DNA of 43,449 nt from Candidatus Dormiibacterota bacterium (lineage in GTDB: Bacteria; Chloroflexota; Dormibacteria; Aeolococcales; Aeolococcaceae). Positions 16,485 through 24,396 of the stretch are shown here, piece by piece (position 1 is the stretch's first letter; each line of letters starts with the position of its first letter). The position numbers and the translations under genes were made by a program. The stretch is taken from assembly GCA_003170875.1 (NCBI GenBank), contig PMYJ01000048.1, positions 1 through 43,449 on the forward strand, in the 5' to 3' direction. The notes under the pieces were generated by a model, which did no database searches, had not been told where the DNA came from, and saw only the letters and a program-made list of their open reading frames with translations.

Positions 16485-17020
16485 TGGTGGCGGAGGCCGG
16501 CATTCTGGTGGGTGCGCCGCTCGAGACCGTGCGCGAGGCGGTGCTCGACCCCGATTCGTACACGAAGTACGAGACCAAGGTCGGTGCGGTCGAGGTGAGG
16601 GAGCGGTACGACGGCGGCCTGCTGGCGCTCATCCACGGCAACCTGGGACCGTTCCGGTCGGCGATCCTGGCCCGCTACACCATTCGCGGCGACGACGTCG
16701 ACCTGCAGATGCTGGAGGGACGCCTCCGAGCCTTCCACGCCGTCTTCCGCATGTCGCCGCAGGATGGCGGGACCTGGCTGGTCCACCGCGAGGAGTACGA
16801 CTTCGGCTACGGGCCCCTCGGTCCGCTCCTCGACCGGGCACTGCACGGCTGGGCCACGGGCACGGTGCAGGCCGAGGTACGGGCATTGCGCCGCGCCGCG
16901 GAGGCACGTGTTGCAGCGGCTTCCGGCGCACTCACCACAGACGCCCCCGTGACAGCGGGGAGGGCGGTGACCGGACCGCTCTCCGAGAGCCCCGCACCCC
17001 ACCGGACAAGGGAGGACTGA
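16481..17020 (+). CDS. SRPBCC/START-like small-molecule-binding protein in the hopanoid operon
   Basis: A 179-residue protein whose first 145 residues look like a polyketide-cyclase/START-like (SRPBCC) lipid-binding fold: ILVGAPLETVREAVLDPDSYTKY at the N-terminus, alternating beta-type strands (TWLVHREEYDFGYGPLG) and a long C-terminal helix (LLDRALHGWATGTVQAEVRALRRAAEA). The last 35 residues are low complexity. GGAGG lies 8 nt before the ATG, which overlaps the shc stop. It sits between the cyclase and HpnH, so a carrier or binding role for hopene or a hopanoid is plausible. This is not a standard hpn gene as far as I know; catalytic function is unproven. Confidence 0.75.
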   Translation: MMVAEAGILVGAPLETVREAVLDPDSYTKYETKVGAVEVRERYDGGLLALIHGNLGPFRSAILARYTIRGDDVDLQMLEGRLRAFHAVFRMSPQDGGTWLVHREEYDFGYGPLGPLLDRALHGWATGTVQAEVRALRRAAEARVAAASGALTTDAPVTAGRAVTGPLSESPAPHRTRED

Positions 17021-17023
17021 GAG

Positions 17024-18130
17024 ATGGCGATACCGCTCCGTCAGACCGTCAAGGTGGGCGGCTACGTGATGCAGCAGCGGATGCGCAAGAACGAGAAATA
17101 CGCACTGGTGCTGCAGCTCGAGCCCCTCTACCAGTGCAACCTCGCCTGCGTCGGCTGCGGCAAGATCCAGCACCCCGACGACATCCTGGCGCGCCGGCTC
17201 ACCGTCGAGCAGGCAGTCGCCGCGGCCGAGGAGTGCGGGGCCCCGATGGTCTCCATCGCCGGCGGCGAGCCGCTCGTGCACAAGGAGATCCACAAGATCG
17301 TCGACGCGCTGGTGGCGCGCAAGCGCTTCGTCTACCTCTGTACCAACGCCCTGCTGCTCGAGAAGAAGCTCGACCTCTTCACCCCCTCCCCCTACTTCGC
17401 CTTCTCCATCCACATCGACGGGCTGCGCGAGCGCCACGACGCTTCGGTGAGCCGCCGCGGCACCTTCGACAAGGCGGTGGCAGCCGCGCGCGAGGCCAAG
17501 CGGCGCGGCTTCCGGGTCACCACCAACACCACCTTCTTCGACATGGACAGCGCCAAGTCCATCCGCGAGGTGCTCGACTTCCTGAACGACGACCTCCAGG
17601 TCGACAACATGCAGATCTCCCCGGGCTACGCCTACGAAAAGGCACCCGACCAGGACCACTGGCTGCAGGTCGAGAAGACCCACAACCTCTTCCGTGACGC
17701 CTTCGCCGGCGGCCGCCGCAAGAAGTGGCGACTCAACCATTCGCCGCTCTTCCTCGACTTCCTGGAGGGCAAGGTCGACTTCCAGTGCACGGCCTGGGGG
17801 ATCCCCTGCTACTCGGTCTTCGGCTGGCAGCGTCCCTGCTACCTGATGGCGGACGGCTACGTCTCGTCGTACCAGGAGCTGATCGAGACGACCGACTGGG
17901 ACAGCTACGGACGCGGCCGCGACCCGCGCTGCGCAAACTGCATGGCCCATTGCGGGTACGAGCCGACCGCGGTGGCAGCGACGTCGGCGTCGCTGCGGGA
18001 GGGGTTGCGCGCCGCCGGTGACACCCTGCGCGGGCAGGTCGCCAACATCAGCTGGAGGGGCCGCGTCGGTTCCGGGCCCCACCCCCCCGGAGGGACGGGG
18101 ACAACCGCAGAGGAGCGCCAGATCGCGTGA
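17024..18130 (+). CDS. hpnH: Radical SAM adenosyl-hopene transferase HpnH
   Basis: A 368-residue radical SAM enzyme that joins the 5'-deoxyadenosyl group to hopene, giving adenosylhopane, the first step of side-chain extension. The 4Fe-4S cluster Cys are C38, C42 and C45 (CNLACVGC). SIAGGEPLVHKEI follows as the SAM-binding GGEP. HIDGLRERHD and the C-terminal Cys-bearing region (FQCTAWGIPCYSVFGWQRPCYLMADGY, then DPRCANCMAHCGYE) fit the HpnH family. GGAGG lies 9 nt before the ATG. A 3-nt gap follows the SRPBCC gene and the stop overlaps hpnA as GTGA. Confidence 0.95.
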   Translation: MAIPLRQTVKVGGYVMQQRMRKNEKYALVLQLEPLYQCNLACVGCGKIQHPDDILARRLTVEQAVAAAEECGAPMVSIAGGEPLVHKEIHKIVDALVARKRFVYLCTNALLLEKKLDLFTPSPYFAFSIHIDGLRERHDASVSRRGTFDKAVAAAREAKRRGFRVTTNTTFFDMDSAKSIREVLDFLNDDLQVDNMQISPGYAYEKAPDQDHWLQVEKTHNLFRDAFAGGRRKKWRLNHSPLFLDFLEGKVDFQCTAWGIPCYSVFGWQRPCYLMADGYVSSYQELIETTDWDSYGRGRDPRCANCMAHCGYEPTAVAATSASLREGLRAAGDTLRGQVANISWRGRVGSGPHPPGGTGTTAEERQIA

Positions 18131-19104
18131 CGGATGAGGTCTTTCTGACCGGGGCCACGGGGTTCGTGGGCGGGCACGTGCTCGACTCTCTGCTCGCATC
18201 CGGGTACTCGGTGCGAGCGCTGGTGCGAGGCTCGCCGTCACGGCTCCGGCACCGACCCGGCCTCACCGTGGTGAGCGGGGACGTCCGCGACGGCGGCGCG
18301 CTGGTGCCCTCGATGCGGGGCTGCCGGCTGCTCGTGCACGTCGCTGCGGGCTATTCCTTCGCCCCGCGAGACCGCCGGGAGCTGGAGCAGGTCAACGTGG
18401 CCGGCACCCGCAGCCTGCTCGAGGCGGCTCGCCTCGCCGGGGTCGAGAAGGCGGTCGTCACCTCCAGCTCGGCAGCGGTGGGACCGCTGCGCGGGGGACG
18501 GCTCGCCACCGAGAACGACTGGGCCGAGACCCACGCCGGCCCCGGGTATCACTCGTCCAAGGTGCGCCAGGAGCGCGTGGCCCTCCGGGCCAATCTCCCG
18601 GTGGTGACGGTGCTGCCGACCGCGCCCATCGGGCCGCGCGACGCGCGTCCGACCCCGACCGGTCAGATGGTCGTCGATGTCATGCGCAACCGCATCCCCG
18701 CGTACCTCGACGGGGGGATGAACCTGGTGGCGGTCGAGGACGTCGGGCGGGCCCACGTGCTCGCCCTGGAGCACGGCCGCCCCGGGGAGCGCTACCTGGT
18801 GGGAGGCATCAACCTGAGCCTCGGCGAGGTCCTGGAGCTCCTTGCCCGCCATGCGGGCACGCGTCCGCCCCAGTGGCGAATGCCCTACCCCGTCGCGTAC
18901 GCAGCCGGCCTCGTGGACGAGGCCCGCTGCCGGCTCTGGCCCCACGCGCAGCCGCGCGTGCCCCTGGAGGGGGTGCGGATGGGGCGGCTACGGATGATGG
19001 TCCGCATCGACAAGGCGAAGGAGGAGCTGGGCTACCGGCCCACCTCGGTGGAGGACGCCGCCGGCCGGGCGGTTGCCTGGTATCGCGACCACGGCTACGC
19101 CTGA
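18127..19104 (+). CDS. hpnA: Hopanoid-associated NAD-dependent sugar epimerase/dehydratase, HpnA-type
   Basis: A 325-residue extended short-chain dehydrogenase. The Rossmann motif is TGATGFVGG at 8-16, the active-site pair is in YHSSK, the upstream Ser cluster is VVTSSSAAVG, and VEDVGRAH is a typical epimerase block. Its position right after hpnH identifies it as the HpnA family, whose exact substrate on the hopanoid side chain is not settled. The Tyr-x-x-x-Lys pair is intact. The GTG start overlaps the hpnH stop. Confidence 0.88.
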   Translation: MTDEVFLTGATGFVGGHVLDSLLASGYSVRALVRGSPSRLRHRPGLTVVSGDVRDGGALVPSMRGCRLLVHVAAGYSFAPRDRRELEQVNVAGTRSLLEAARLAGVEKAVVTSSSAAVGPLRGGRLATENDWAETHAGPGYHSSKVRQERVALRANLPVVTVLPTAPIGPRDARPTPTGQMVVDVMRNRIPAYLDGGMNLVAVEDVGRAHVLALEHGRPGERYLVGGINLSLGEVLELLARHAGTRPPQWRMPYPVAYAAGLVDEARCRLWPHAQPRVPLEGVRMGRLRMMVRIDKAKEELGYRPTSVEDAAGRAVAWYRDHGYA

Positions 19105-19131
19105 CCAGGGGGTGCCCAGGACACCCCCTGG
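19105..19131 (+). promoter_or_regulatory. Hairpin between hpnA and hpnG
   Basis: Perfect 10-bp inverted repeat CCAGGGGGTG / CACCCCCTGG around a 7-nt loop, starting directly after the hpnA stop codon and ending 17 nt before the hpnG ATG. It is the only long gap between hpn genes from fni onward, where the others overlap or nearly touch. Without a T-run it may be an attenuator, a processing site or an mRNA stability element rather than a terminator. Confidence 0.55.
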
Positions 19132-19148
19132 GATTTCCGTGGACCCCC

Positions 19149-19817
19149 ATGGCTGACTCTTCTGGCCAGGACGTGGTGGTGCTGGCGGCATTGGGCATGG
19201 AGTGGCGGGCGATCCGGCACGCCCTCTCGGCCAGCGGAAACCCAGCTCAGGTGGCGCGCTGCGGGATCGCCCTGCGGCACTGGTCGCCACCGCCACCGCC
19301 GCGTCCAGTGTTCATCACCTGCGGGCTGGCCGGCGGCCTCCGATCCGACCTGCCACCCGGCACGGTCGTGGTGGCCGGCTCGGTGGCGATGGAGGACGGT
19401 GAGCCGGTGGCATGCGATCCGACATGGATCGCGGCGCTGGTGGCCGGGGCCCGGGCCTGCGGCCACGAGCCGGTCGTGGGGCCGGTGCTGACGGCGCGCC
19501 AGCTGGTGGTCGGCGATGCCCGCGGGGCCTGGGCGGCGAAGGGCTTCGTGGCGGTGGAGATGGAGACGGCGCTGCTCGTCCCCACCAGTGCACCGCTCGC
19601 GAGCCTCCGGGTCATCATCGACGCCCCCGCGGCAGAGGTGTCCGAGCACTGGGTATCGCCGGGACGCACCGCCCTCGACCCGCGGCGCTGGTGCGAGGCG
19701 ATGTGGCTGGCCGCGCGGGCCCCCAGGTACACACGCCTGGCGGCCCGATGCCTGGCCGCGGGACTGGAGGCTGCGGCCGATAGGGGCGACGCACCGGCAC
19801 CGCGCCACCTCCCCTGA
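19149..19817 (+). CDS. hpnG: Hopanoid-associated nucleoside phosphorylase, HpnG-type
   Basis: A 222-residue protein of the MTA/SAH nucleosidase-purine nucleoside phosphorylase family. It should remove adenine from adenosylhopane made by HpnH. Visible marks are VVVLAALGMEWRAI at the start, the phosphate/ribose segment FITCGLAGGLRSDLPPGTVVV and the substrate-binding GFVAVEMETALL with the conserved Glu-Met-Glu. A poly-Pro run (PPPPPRP) sits in the loop before FITCG. It is the last gene of the hopanoid operon and the only one lying behind a hairpin. No strong Shine-Dalgarno is seen before the ATG. Confidence 0.87.
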   Translation: MADSSGQDVVVLAALGMEWRAIRHALSASGNPAQVARCGIALRHWSPPPPPRPVFITCGLAGGLRSDLPPGTVVVAGSVAMEDGEPVACDPTWIAALVAGARACGHEPVVGPVLTARQLVVGDARGAWAAKGFVAVEMETALLVPTSAPLASLRVIIDAPAAEVSEHWVSPGRTALDPRRWCEAMWLAARAPRYTRLAARCLAAGLEAAADRGDAPAPRHLP

Positions 19818-19867
19818 TCCAGCCCGCCGCCAGGGCCACCGTATCAACACGGACGCCTCAAGGACCC

Positions 19868-20395
19868 TCAGGAGCCCTCGGGACCTCTTGCCGCCCCGAC
19901 GACCCGGGCAACCACCCCCTCCAGCGAGACGTCGACGCCCAGGTAGAGGCGCAGTGCCGCCTGGAGCAGGGAGGTGACGCTGGGCAGACCGGCGTACTCG
20001 GAGAGGCTCATCAGCGCCTCCCGCTGGCGGTGCAGCGCCTCCTGGGTCAGGCGGATGCCGCGGGGCGTCGAGTGGATGCGGACCACCCGCCGGTCGGGCG
20101 TGGACCTGACGGTCCTGATCAGGCCCCGCTCGGCCATGTCGCGTACCAGCGTCGAGGCACGGGCGTCGGGGCACTGGAGCAGGTCGGCCAGATCGCCCTG
20201 GACCAGCCCGTCAGGCCCGCCGGCACCGACCTCCAGGAGCAGGTGGTACGAGAGCGCGCTGAGGTCGTACTCGGCGAGCGAATGTGCCATCAGAAGCTGG
20301 GCGTGCCGGAAGCCGCGACGGAGGTCCGCGGCCAGCCGCATCTCCTCGAGGCGCCGGTCCGCGGCGCCGTGACCCACCGCGAGAGCCGCGCTCAC
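19868..20395 (-). CDS. MarR-family transcriptional regulator
   Basis: A 175-residue winged-helix protein: YDLSALSYHLLLEVGAGG, then helix-turn-helix LVQGDLADLLQCPDARASTLVRDMAERGLI, then wing RTVRSTPDRRVVRIHST. It converges on hpnG with a 50-nt gap. The GTG start follows TAGAGTAGATCCATT, in which TAGAGT could be a -10 so close to the start that the mRNA would be nearly leaderless. Targets are unknown; neither neighbour is obviously linked. Confidence 0.85.
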   Translation of the reverse strand: MSAALAVGHGAADRRLEEMRLAADLRRGFRHAQLLMAHSLAEYDLSALSYHLLLEVGAGGPDGLVQGDLADLLQCPDARASTLVRDMAERGLIRTVRSTPDRRVVRIHSTPRGIRLTQEALHRQREALMSLSEYAGLPSVTSLLQAALRLYLGVDVSLEGVVARVVGAARGPEGS

Positions 20396-20437
20396 AATGG
20401 ATCTACTCTAGCGCGGAGGTGGCACAGGTTTTCGAGG

Positions 20438-21943
20438 TCATCCCGCCGACAGCTCGACCTGGCACGCCTCTCCGGCGGGAACGGTGAGAGAGAGGCGGGA
20501 CGAGGACGGATCCCACGTCCACTGCGCGCCGCAGCTGTCGCTCACCTGAGGGCTCCCCAGGGTGTAGTCCGACCAGGCGACCTCGGCGGCGGGAGGGCCA
20601 TGGGCGGCCGCGACGGTGATGCGCAGCCGCCCGTCCACACCGTCGGCCTGGCTCGCCGCGTACCCGCTCGGGGCGGCGACGAGGTAGGGCTGGGCCAGCT
20701 CGCGGAGCAGGGCCACGTTGAGGCTGTCGCCGTCCGGGGACCGCACGCTCCAGGTCCCCTCCGCCCTCCACTGCCACCACGCCCAGCCGGAGTTGTGGGC
20801 TGCGAAGGCGTCCAGGGCGTCGGCGATCCACTGGCTCGAATGCGGATCGTCCGTGTTGATGCCGAACTCGCCGACCCACATCGCGGCCGGAAGCTGGCTC
20901 GCCTCATGGGCCAGCTCGTCGACATGGGTGTCCAGGTTCTGCGGATCACCGGTGAAGGAGGGAGGGAAGAGGACCCCGGTGTAGACGTGCGGCGCGTAGA
21001 CGAGATCAGGGGCCGAGATCGGGACGACGCTAGTGGGGAAGTCACCGAGGGCGTCGTTCTCGAGCAGGAAGAGATGGTTGGGATCGACATTCCCGATGGC
21101 GGTGATGGCGCGCGCGTAGAAGGGGAAGAGGTCGTCCTTGTCGAAGCGCAGCGGCGGCAGCGGGAACGCGTGGGGCTCATTGATGATGTCGTAGCCGGCG
21201 ACCCCGCTGTCGTCGTGGAAGCGCTCGGCGACGAACTGCCAGGTGCGCAGGTACTGCGTCTGCCAGTCGGAGGTCAGCCAGAAGTAGGCCGTCGACGCGT
21301 TGATCGCGGGCGAAAGCAGGCGCGTCACCGATGGCATAGGGCCCCACCGGACGTCGGGCACCCAGGAGAGCGTCGCCCAGCCCGGCGCTCCCGAGCCTCC
21401 GTACACCGGGCTCCAGCCCAGGAAGTGCATGTCGAGCACGACGTAGAGGTGATGCGCATTCAGCATCGCGACCGTGCTCGCGATCCGATCCAGGTAGGCG
21501 GTGCTGAACTGGCCGCGCTCGGGCTCGAGCAGCGACCAGGCGATCGGCAGCCGCACCACGTCAAAGCCCGACTCCTCCATGAGCGAAGCGTCGGTGGCGT
21601 CGAGCGGGGCGGGCTTCATCGTCGACTCGAGCAGTGCGTCGTCGTCGAATCCGTGGAGGAGGACGCTGCGCCCCGACTGGTCGACCATCCGGTCGTCCGC
21701 CGTGGACAGCCAGGGAAGCCCCGGCTGCGCCGCCGACCGCGAGCCGGCAGCGGGCACGCCCGCGGTCAGTGCCGGCACCGGAAGGAGCAGCCAGGCCACC
21801 ACGGCGATCACCACGAGCGATGCGAGCAGACGCAGTCGAGGGGCTCCGCCTCGCTCGGTCGTCCGGGTCACCCGGCGCCGACCCCATGCAGAGGATGGCC
21901 GCTGCCAGCGCACGAGCCGCACACTCTCACCGCTGCCGCTCAT
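20438..21943 (-). CDS. Secreted or membrane-anchored glycoside hydrolase family 5 protein (endoglycoceramidase-like)
   Basis: A 501-residue protein with a basic N-terminus and one hydrophobic segment at about 39-60 (LLASLVVIAVVAWLLLPVPAL), either signal peptide or anchor. The catalytic domain has FDVVRLPIAWSLLEPERG, the acid/base in IINEP (E256) and the nucleophile in WVGEFG (E359), the two GH5 catalytic glutamates. A C-terminal beta-type domain of about 90 residues follows. The layout resembles endoglycoceramidase-type GH5 enzymes that cleave sugar from lipids, but a beta-glucosidase or glucanase role is possible. Divergent from the GntR gene; no operon partner. Confidence 0.85.
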   Translation of the reverse strand: MSGSGESVRLVRWQRPSSAWGRRRVTRTTERGGAPRLRLLASLVVIAVVAWLLLPVPALTAGVPAAGSRSAAQPGLPWLSTADDRMVDQSGRSVLLHGFDDDALLESTMKPAPLDATDASLMEESGFDVVRLPIAWSLLEPERGQFSTAYLDRIASTVAMLNAHHLYVVLDMHFLGWSPVYGGSGAPGWATLSWVPDVRWGPMPSVTRLLSPAINASTAYFWLTSDWQTQYLRTWQFVAERFHDDSGVAGYDIINEPHAFPLPPLRFDKDDLFPFYARAITAIGNVDPNHLFLLENDALGDFPTSVVPISAPDLVYAPHVYTGVLFPPSFTGDPQNLDTHVDELAHEASQLPAAMWVGEFGINTDDPHSSQWIADALDAFAAHNSGWAWWQWRAEGTWSVRSPDGDSLNVALLRELAQPYLVAAPSGYAASQADGVDGRLRITVAAAHGPPAAEVAWSDYTLGSPQVSDSCGAQWTWDPSSSRLSLTVPAGEACQVELSAG

Positions 21944-22276
21944 CCGCTCGGTCCCCGCCTCCTATGCGGCATCCAGCGACCCGCCCTGCCGTCGCTGCGG
22001 TGCCACCTCCCGCTCATTCAGCGCGATGCGAGGGTGCCCCATCCGCTGCTCAGTGCGCGCCTTCCTGAACATGCTCCGGCGCAGCGATGCTACTCGGTCG
22101 GTCCGGCACGGCACGGACGGTGATCGGTCCGACGTCACCTGGCCGGGGTGCGGGGCCGCGGGACGGGGCACTGGTGCGGGGCTCCCGGCGGCGAGGCAGG
22201 CCGCACCGCCGCCGGGAGTAGAGAGGGGTCGCACCACCCTTGCAGAAGGTGGTTGATTGTACCACAATACAACACC
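21944..22276. other. Intergenic region between the GH5 and GntR genes
   Basis: 333 nt between divergent genes. The right end holds the GntR promoter and operator (22240-22268). The remainder is GC-rich and non-coding as far as I can see; it must also hold the GH5 promoter, which I could not identify. A symmetric GGTGA..TCACC lies at about 22119-22139. Confidence 0.4.
22240..22268 (+). promoter_or_regulatory. Promoter of the GntR gene with embedded FCD-type operator
   Basis: A -35-like TTGCAG (22240-22245), 17-nt spacer and a -10-like CACAAT (22263-22268) end 8 nt before the GTG start, so the transcript would be leaderless or nearly so. The -10 is overlapped by the perfect palindrome ATTGT-ACC-ACAAT (22256-22268), which fits the TNGTNNNACNA pattern known for FadR/FCD GntR regulators. 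This suggests autorepression. Confidence 0.6.
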
Positions 22277-22966
22277 GTGGCCACGGTTCTCCGCCGCTTG
22301 GGGACGGTCTCGACCGTCCAGGCCCTCGAGGAGGACTTGGAACGGCGAACGCTCGACGGCGAGTTCCAGCCGGGTGCGCACCTGCGCGAGATCGAGCTGG
22401 CTCGGCAGTACGACGTCGGGCGCAACACCCTGCGGGCTGCCTTCGACGGGCTGGCCCGGCGCGGGCTACTGGTCAAGTCCCGCAACCGCGGCGTCTTTGT
22501 CCGGGTGCTGACGCGCCGGGACCTCGTCGAGGTCTACGAGCTGAGATCGGCGATCGAGATCCAGGCGGGTCGCAGCCTGGCGGCTCGGCGCTCCGTCCCC
22601 GACGCGGCACGGCGGGCGCTGGCAGCGGAACGACAGCTGACCGGCGACTCCCCCCGGCGTGACCTGGTGGAGGCCGACCTCGCCTTTCACCGGGCCATCG
22701 TCGACGGCGCGGGCAACGGCCGGCTCTCCGCCGTGCACCGCGACATCGCCGCAGAGATCCGGCTGTCCCTCGCCCAGCTCATGGAGACCGAATACGCGAC
22801 CGTCGACGACCTGACGGCCGAGCACGCCGACGTACTCCAGGCAGTCGAGTCCGGGGAACCCGGCAGCGCCGAGGCGGTTATCCGCCGGCACCTGGAGGCG
22901 GCCACCGCGTGGCTGGTCAGCCACGGCACTCCCCCGAGCGAGGAGCAGCCCCGACCAGAAGCCTGA
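22277..22966 (+). CDS. GntR-family transcriptional regulator, FadR/FCD subfamily
   Basis: A 229-residue regulator. The N-terminal winged helix (about 15-75) shows LEEDLERRTLDGEFQPGAHLREIELARQYDVGRNTLRAAFDGLARRGLL followed by the wing NRGVFVRVLT. The C-terminal helical FCD ligand domain starts at RRDLVEVYELRSAIE and contains the metal-binding-type ADLAFHRAIVDGAGN and TAEHADVLQAVESG..EAVIRRHLEAA. The GTG start is chosen because it begins the conserved domain and lies 8 nt after the promoter -10. Effectors are usually small carboxylates. The matching site upstream of the zinc-ribbon gene suggests that gene as a target. Confidence 0.9.
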   Translation: MATVLRRLGTVSTVQALEEDLERRTLDGEFQPGAHLREIELARQYDVGRNTLRAAFDGLARRGLLVKSRNRGVFVRVLTRRDLVEVYELRSAIEIQAGRSLAARRSVPDAARRALAAERQLTGDSPRRDLVEADLAFHRAIVDGAGNGRLSAVHRDIAAEIRLSLAQLMETEYATVDDLTAEHADVLQAVESGEPGSAEAVIRRHLEAATAWLVSHGTPPSEEQPRPEA

Positions 22967-23051
22967 TCGGAGCTGCCGCCCTCTCTCGCGAAGGGTGCGG
23001 GGCGAGCCCTCGACGCGTGAGCGCCAGTGAGCCCTCCCGATGGGTTCGGTG

Positions 23052-23294
23052 CTAGGCGGCCCTGCGAATGGCAGCGATCGAACGCGAGGCCCTCTCCCGC
23101 AGCGCGGCGACCGCGCGGACGATGGGGCGCCCGGTCAGTTCCACGCCCTGGTCCCCGCGGCAGACGGGGCAGACGCCCTCATTCACGCCAAAGCCGTCGC
23201 GCACCTCGATGATCGAGCCGCAGGCCCGGCACGCACGCCCCGAGCTGACGGCCCAGGGAGCCCCATGGAGCTCACCAAAGATATTCGTACTCAC
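23052..23294 (-). CDS. Small zinc-ribbon protein
   Basis: An 80-residue protein with two CxxC pairs, C22/C25 (CRAC) and C42/C45 (CPVC), a spacing typical of a single zinc ribbon, and a basic C-terminal helix (IVRAVAALRERASRSIAAIRRAA). Function unknown; it could bind nucleic acid or act as a regulator's partner. The GTG start has GGAGGGAA 4-10 nt upstream. Its promoter carries the same FCD-type palindrome as the nearby gntR gene, so it is probably in that regulon. Confidence 0.7.
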   Translation of the reverse strand: MSTNIFGELHGAPWAVSSGRACRACGSIIEVRDGFGVNEGVCPVCRGDQGVELTGRPIVRAVAALRERASRSIAAIRRAA

Positions 23295-23329
23295 GTCGTT
23301 CCCTCCATCCGGAGTTGTTACCGTGTTGA

Positions 23330-23359
23330 ATTGTAGCACAAGTGGTTTGGGACCATCAA
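23330..23359 (-). promoter_or_regulatory. Promoter of the zinc-ribbon gene with GntR-type operator
   Basis: On the minus strand a -35-like TTGATG (23354-23359), 18-nt spacer and a good -10 TACAAT (23330-23335). The palindrome TTGT-AGC-ACAA (23331-23341) overlaps the -10 and fits TNGTNNNACNA exactly like the site before gntR. A transcript from here would have a leader of about 30 nt that includes the GGAGGG ribosome-binding site. Confidence 0.6.
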
Positions 23360-23531
23360 CCCAGCCCCCGGCGGGACCTTGTACCCTGATCGCGCCGGGA
23401 GGCACAGCCCAAGCCTCACCGCCACCGAGCACGACCATCACAACCTGTGTGGGCGGTCACCTCAAGGGGAGGGGGCGGAGCCGCGCCGGCGGGCTGTCCT
23501 CCGCCCGGGGGCGGGTAACGTATAGGCAGCT

Positions 23532-24074
23532 GTGACAGAGGTGGCAGACCCCGGCGTCCCCAGGATCGCCCGGACGCTCAACGGATGGATGGGGACCAGC
23601 CCGGGGCCGGCCTTCGTTCCCCGGATGCACCGCTGGCTGTACCAGCGCACCGACGGGCGGCTGGGGCACGGGATCATCGGAGTGCCCTCCCTCCTCCTCC
23701 ACACCACCGGGCGCCGCAGCGGTCTCCGGCGCACCGCCGCGCTCGTCTATGGCCGAGACGCCAGGTCCCGTGTGGTGGCCGCGTCCAACTACGGCGGGGA
23801 TCACGACCCCGCCTGGCTCGACAACATCAGGGCGAATTCCCGGGTGCAGCTGCAGGTCGCCCGCCGGCACGTGGAGGCCGAGGCGCGGATCGTCCTGCCG
23901 GGCGATCCCGACTACGCGCGCCTCCTGGCGATCATGAATGAGGTTAACCGCAATCGGTACGACCTCTACCGCACCAAGACCACGAGGCCGATCCCTTTCG
24001 TGGTGATGAACGCGACAGAGGCGGGAGCGGAGAAGGACGGCGTCAGCGCTTCCGGGCGAGCTGGGGCGCGTTGA
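23532..24074 (+). CDS. Deazaflavin (F420)-dependent nitroreductase family protein
   Basis: A 180-residue split-barrel flavin/deazaflavin-binding protein of the Ddn type. Family marks are PSLLLHTTGRRSGLRRTAALVYG, VVAASNYGGDHDPAWLDNIRANSRVQLQVARR and AEARIVLPGDPDYARLLAIMNE. These enzymes usually use reduced F420, a cofactor common in Actinomycetota, Chloroflexota and Dormibacterota. The start is GTG, with a possible -10 (TATAGG) only 7 nt upstream, so it may be leaderless. Its 3' end overlaps the convergent VOC gene by 32 nt. Confidence 0.88.
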   Translation: MTEVADPGVPRIARTLNGWMGTSPGPAFVPRMHRWLYQRTDGRLGHGIIGVPSLLLHTTGRRSGLRRTAALVYGRDARSRVVAASNYGGDHDPAWLDNIRANSRVQLQVARRHVEAEARIVLPGDPDYARLLAIMNEVNRNRYDLYRTKTTRPIPFVVMNATEAGAEKDGVSASGRAGAR

Positions 24075-24396
24075 CGTAATCGGTGAAGCCCAGCACGTTT
24101 CCCCAGGGGTCGTGGGTCTCGACCACCCATCCCGTGGTGATCTCACGCGCGGGCGCACCGAGGTACCGGGCCGCCTCCCGGGCGTCGGTCACCTCGAGCC
24201 AGGTGCGCGGTGCCACCAGATCCTGGCGCGCGATCACCAGGCCGGGCTCCTCGGAGCCGAGCCGATAGAGGATCATGCCGGAGTCCGCACTCTCGAACTT
24301 GGCGGAGAGGCCGAGGAAGCCTCCGTAGAAGTCCCTGGCTTGCTGCAGGTCGTCCACCGCGTGCAGCAGGTTGTCGACTCCGAGCACCTCGATCAT
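24043..24396 (-). CDS. VOC-family (glyoxalase/bleomycin-resistance-like) protein
   Basis: A 117-residue single VOC module with two beta-alpha-beta-beta-beta units. The N-terminal LHAVDDLQQARDFYGGFLGL and C-terminal WVVETHDPWGNVLGFTDY are classic for the superfamily. A metal-binding His in the first strand and Glu/His positions later are possible, but no specific enzyme can be assigned. Excellent ribosome-binding site AGAAGGAGG upstream, and the ATG overlaps the stop of the TfoX-C gene (ATGA). Confidence 0.85.
   Translation of the reverse strand: MIEVLGVDNLLHAVDDLQQARDFYGGFLGLSAKFESADSGMILYRLGSEEPGLVIARQDLVAPRTWLEVTDAREAARYLGAPAREITTGWVVETHDPWGNVLGFTDYVNAPQLARKR

Noticed and set aside
20030..22123. 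A 697-codon plus-strand frame opposite marR and the GH5 gene
   Set aside because: Spans two clear minus-strand genes and their gap; no domain.
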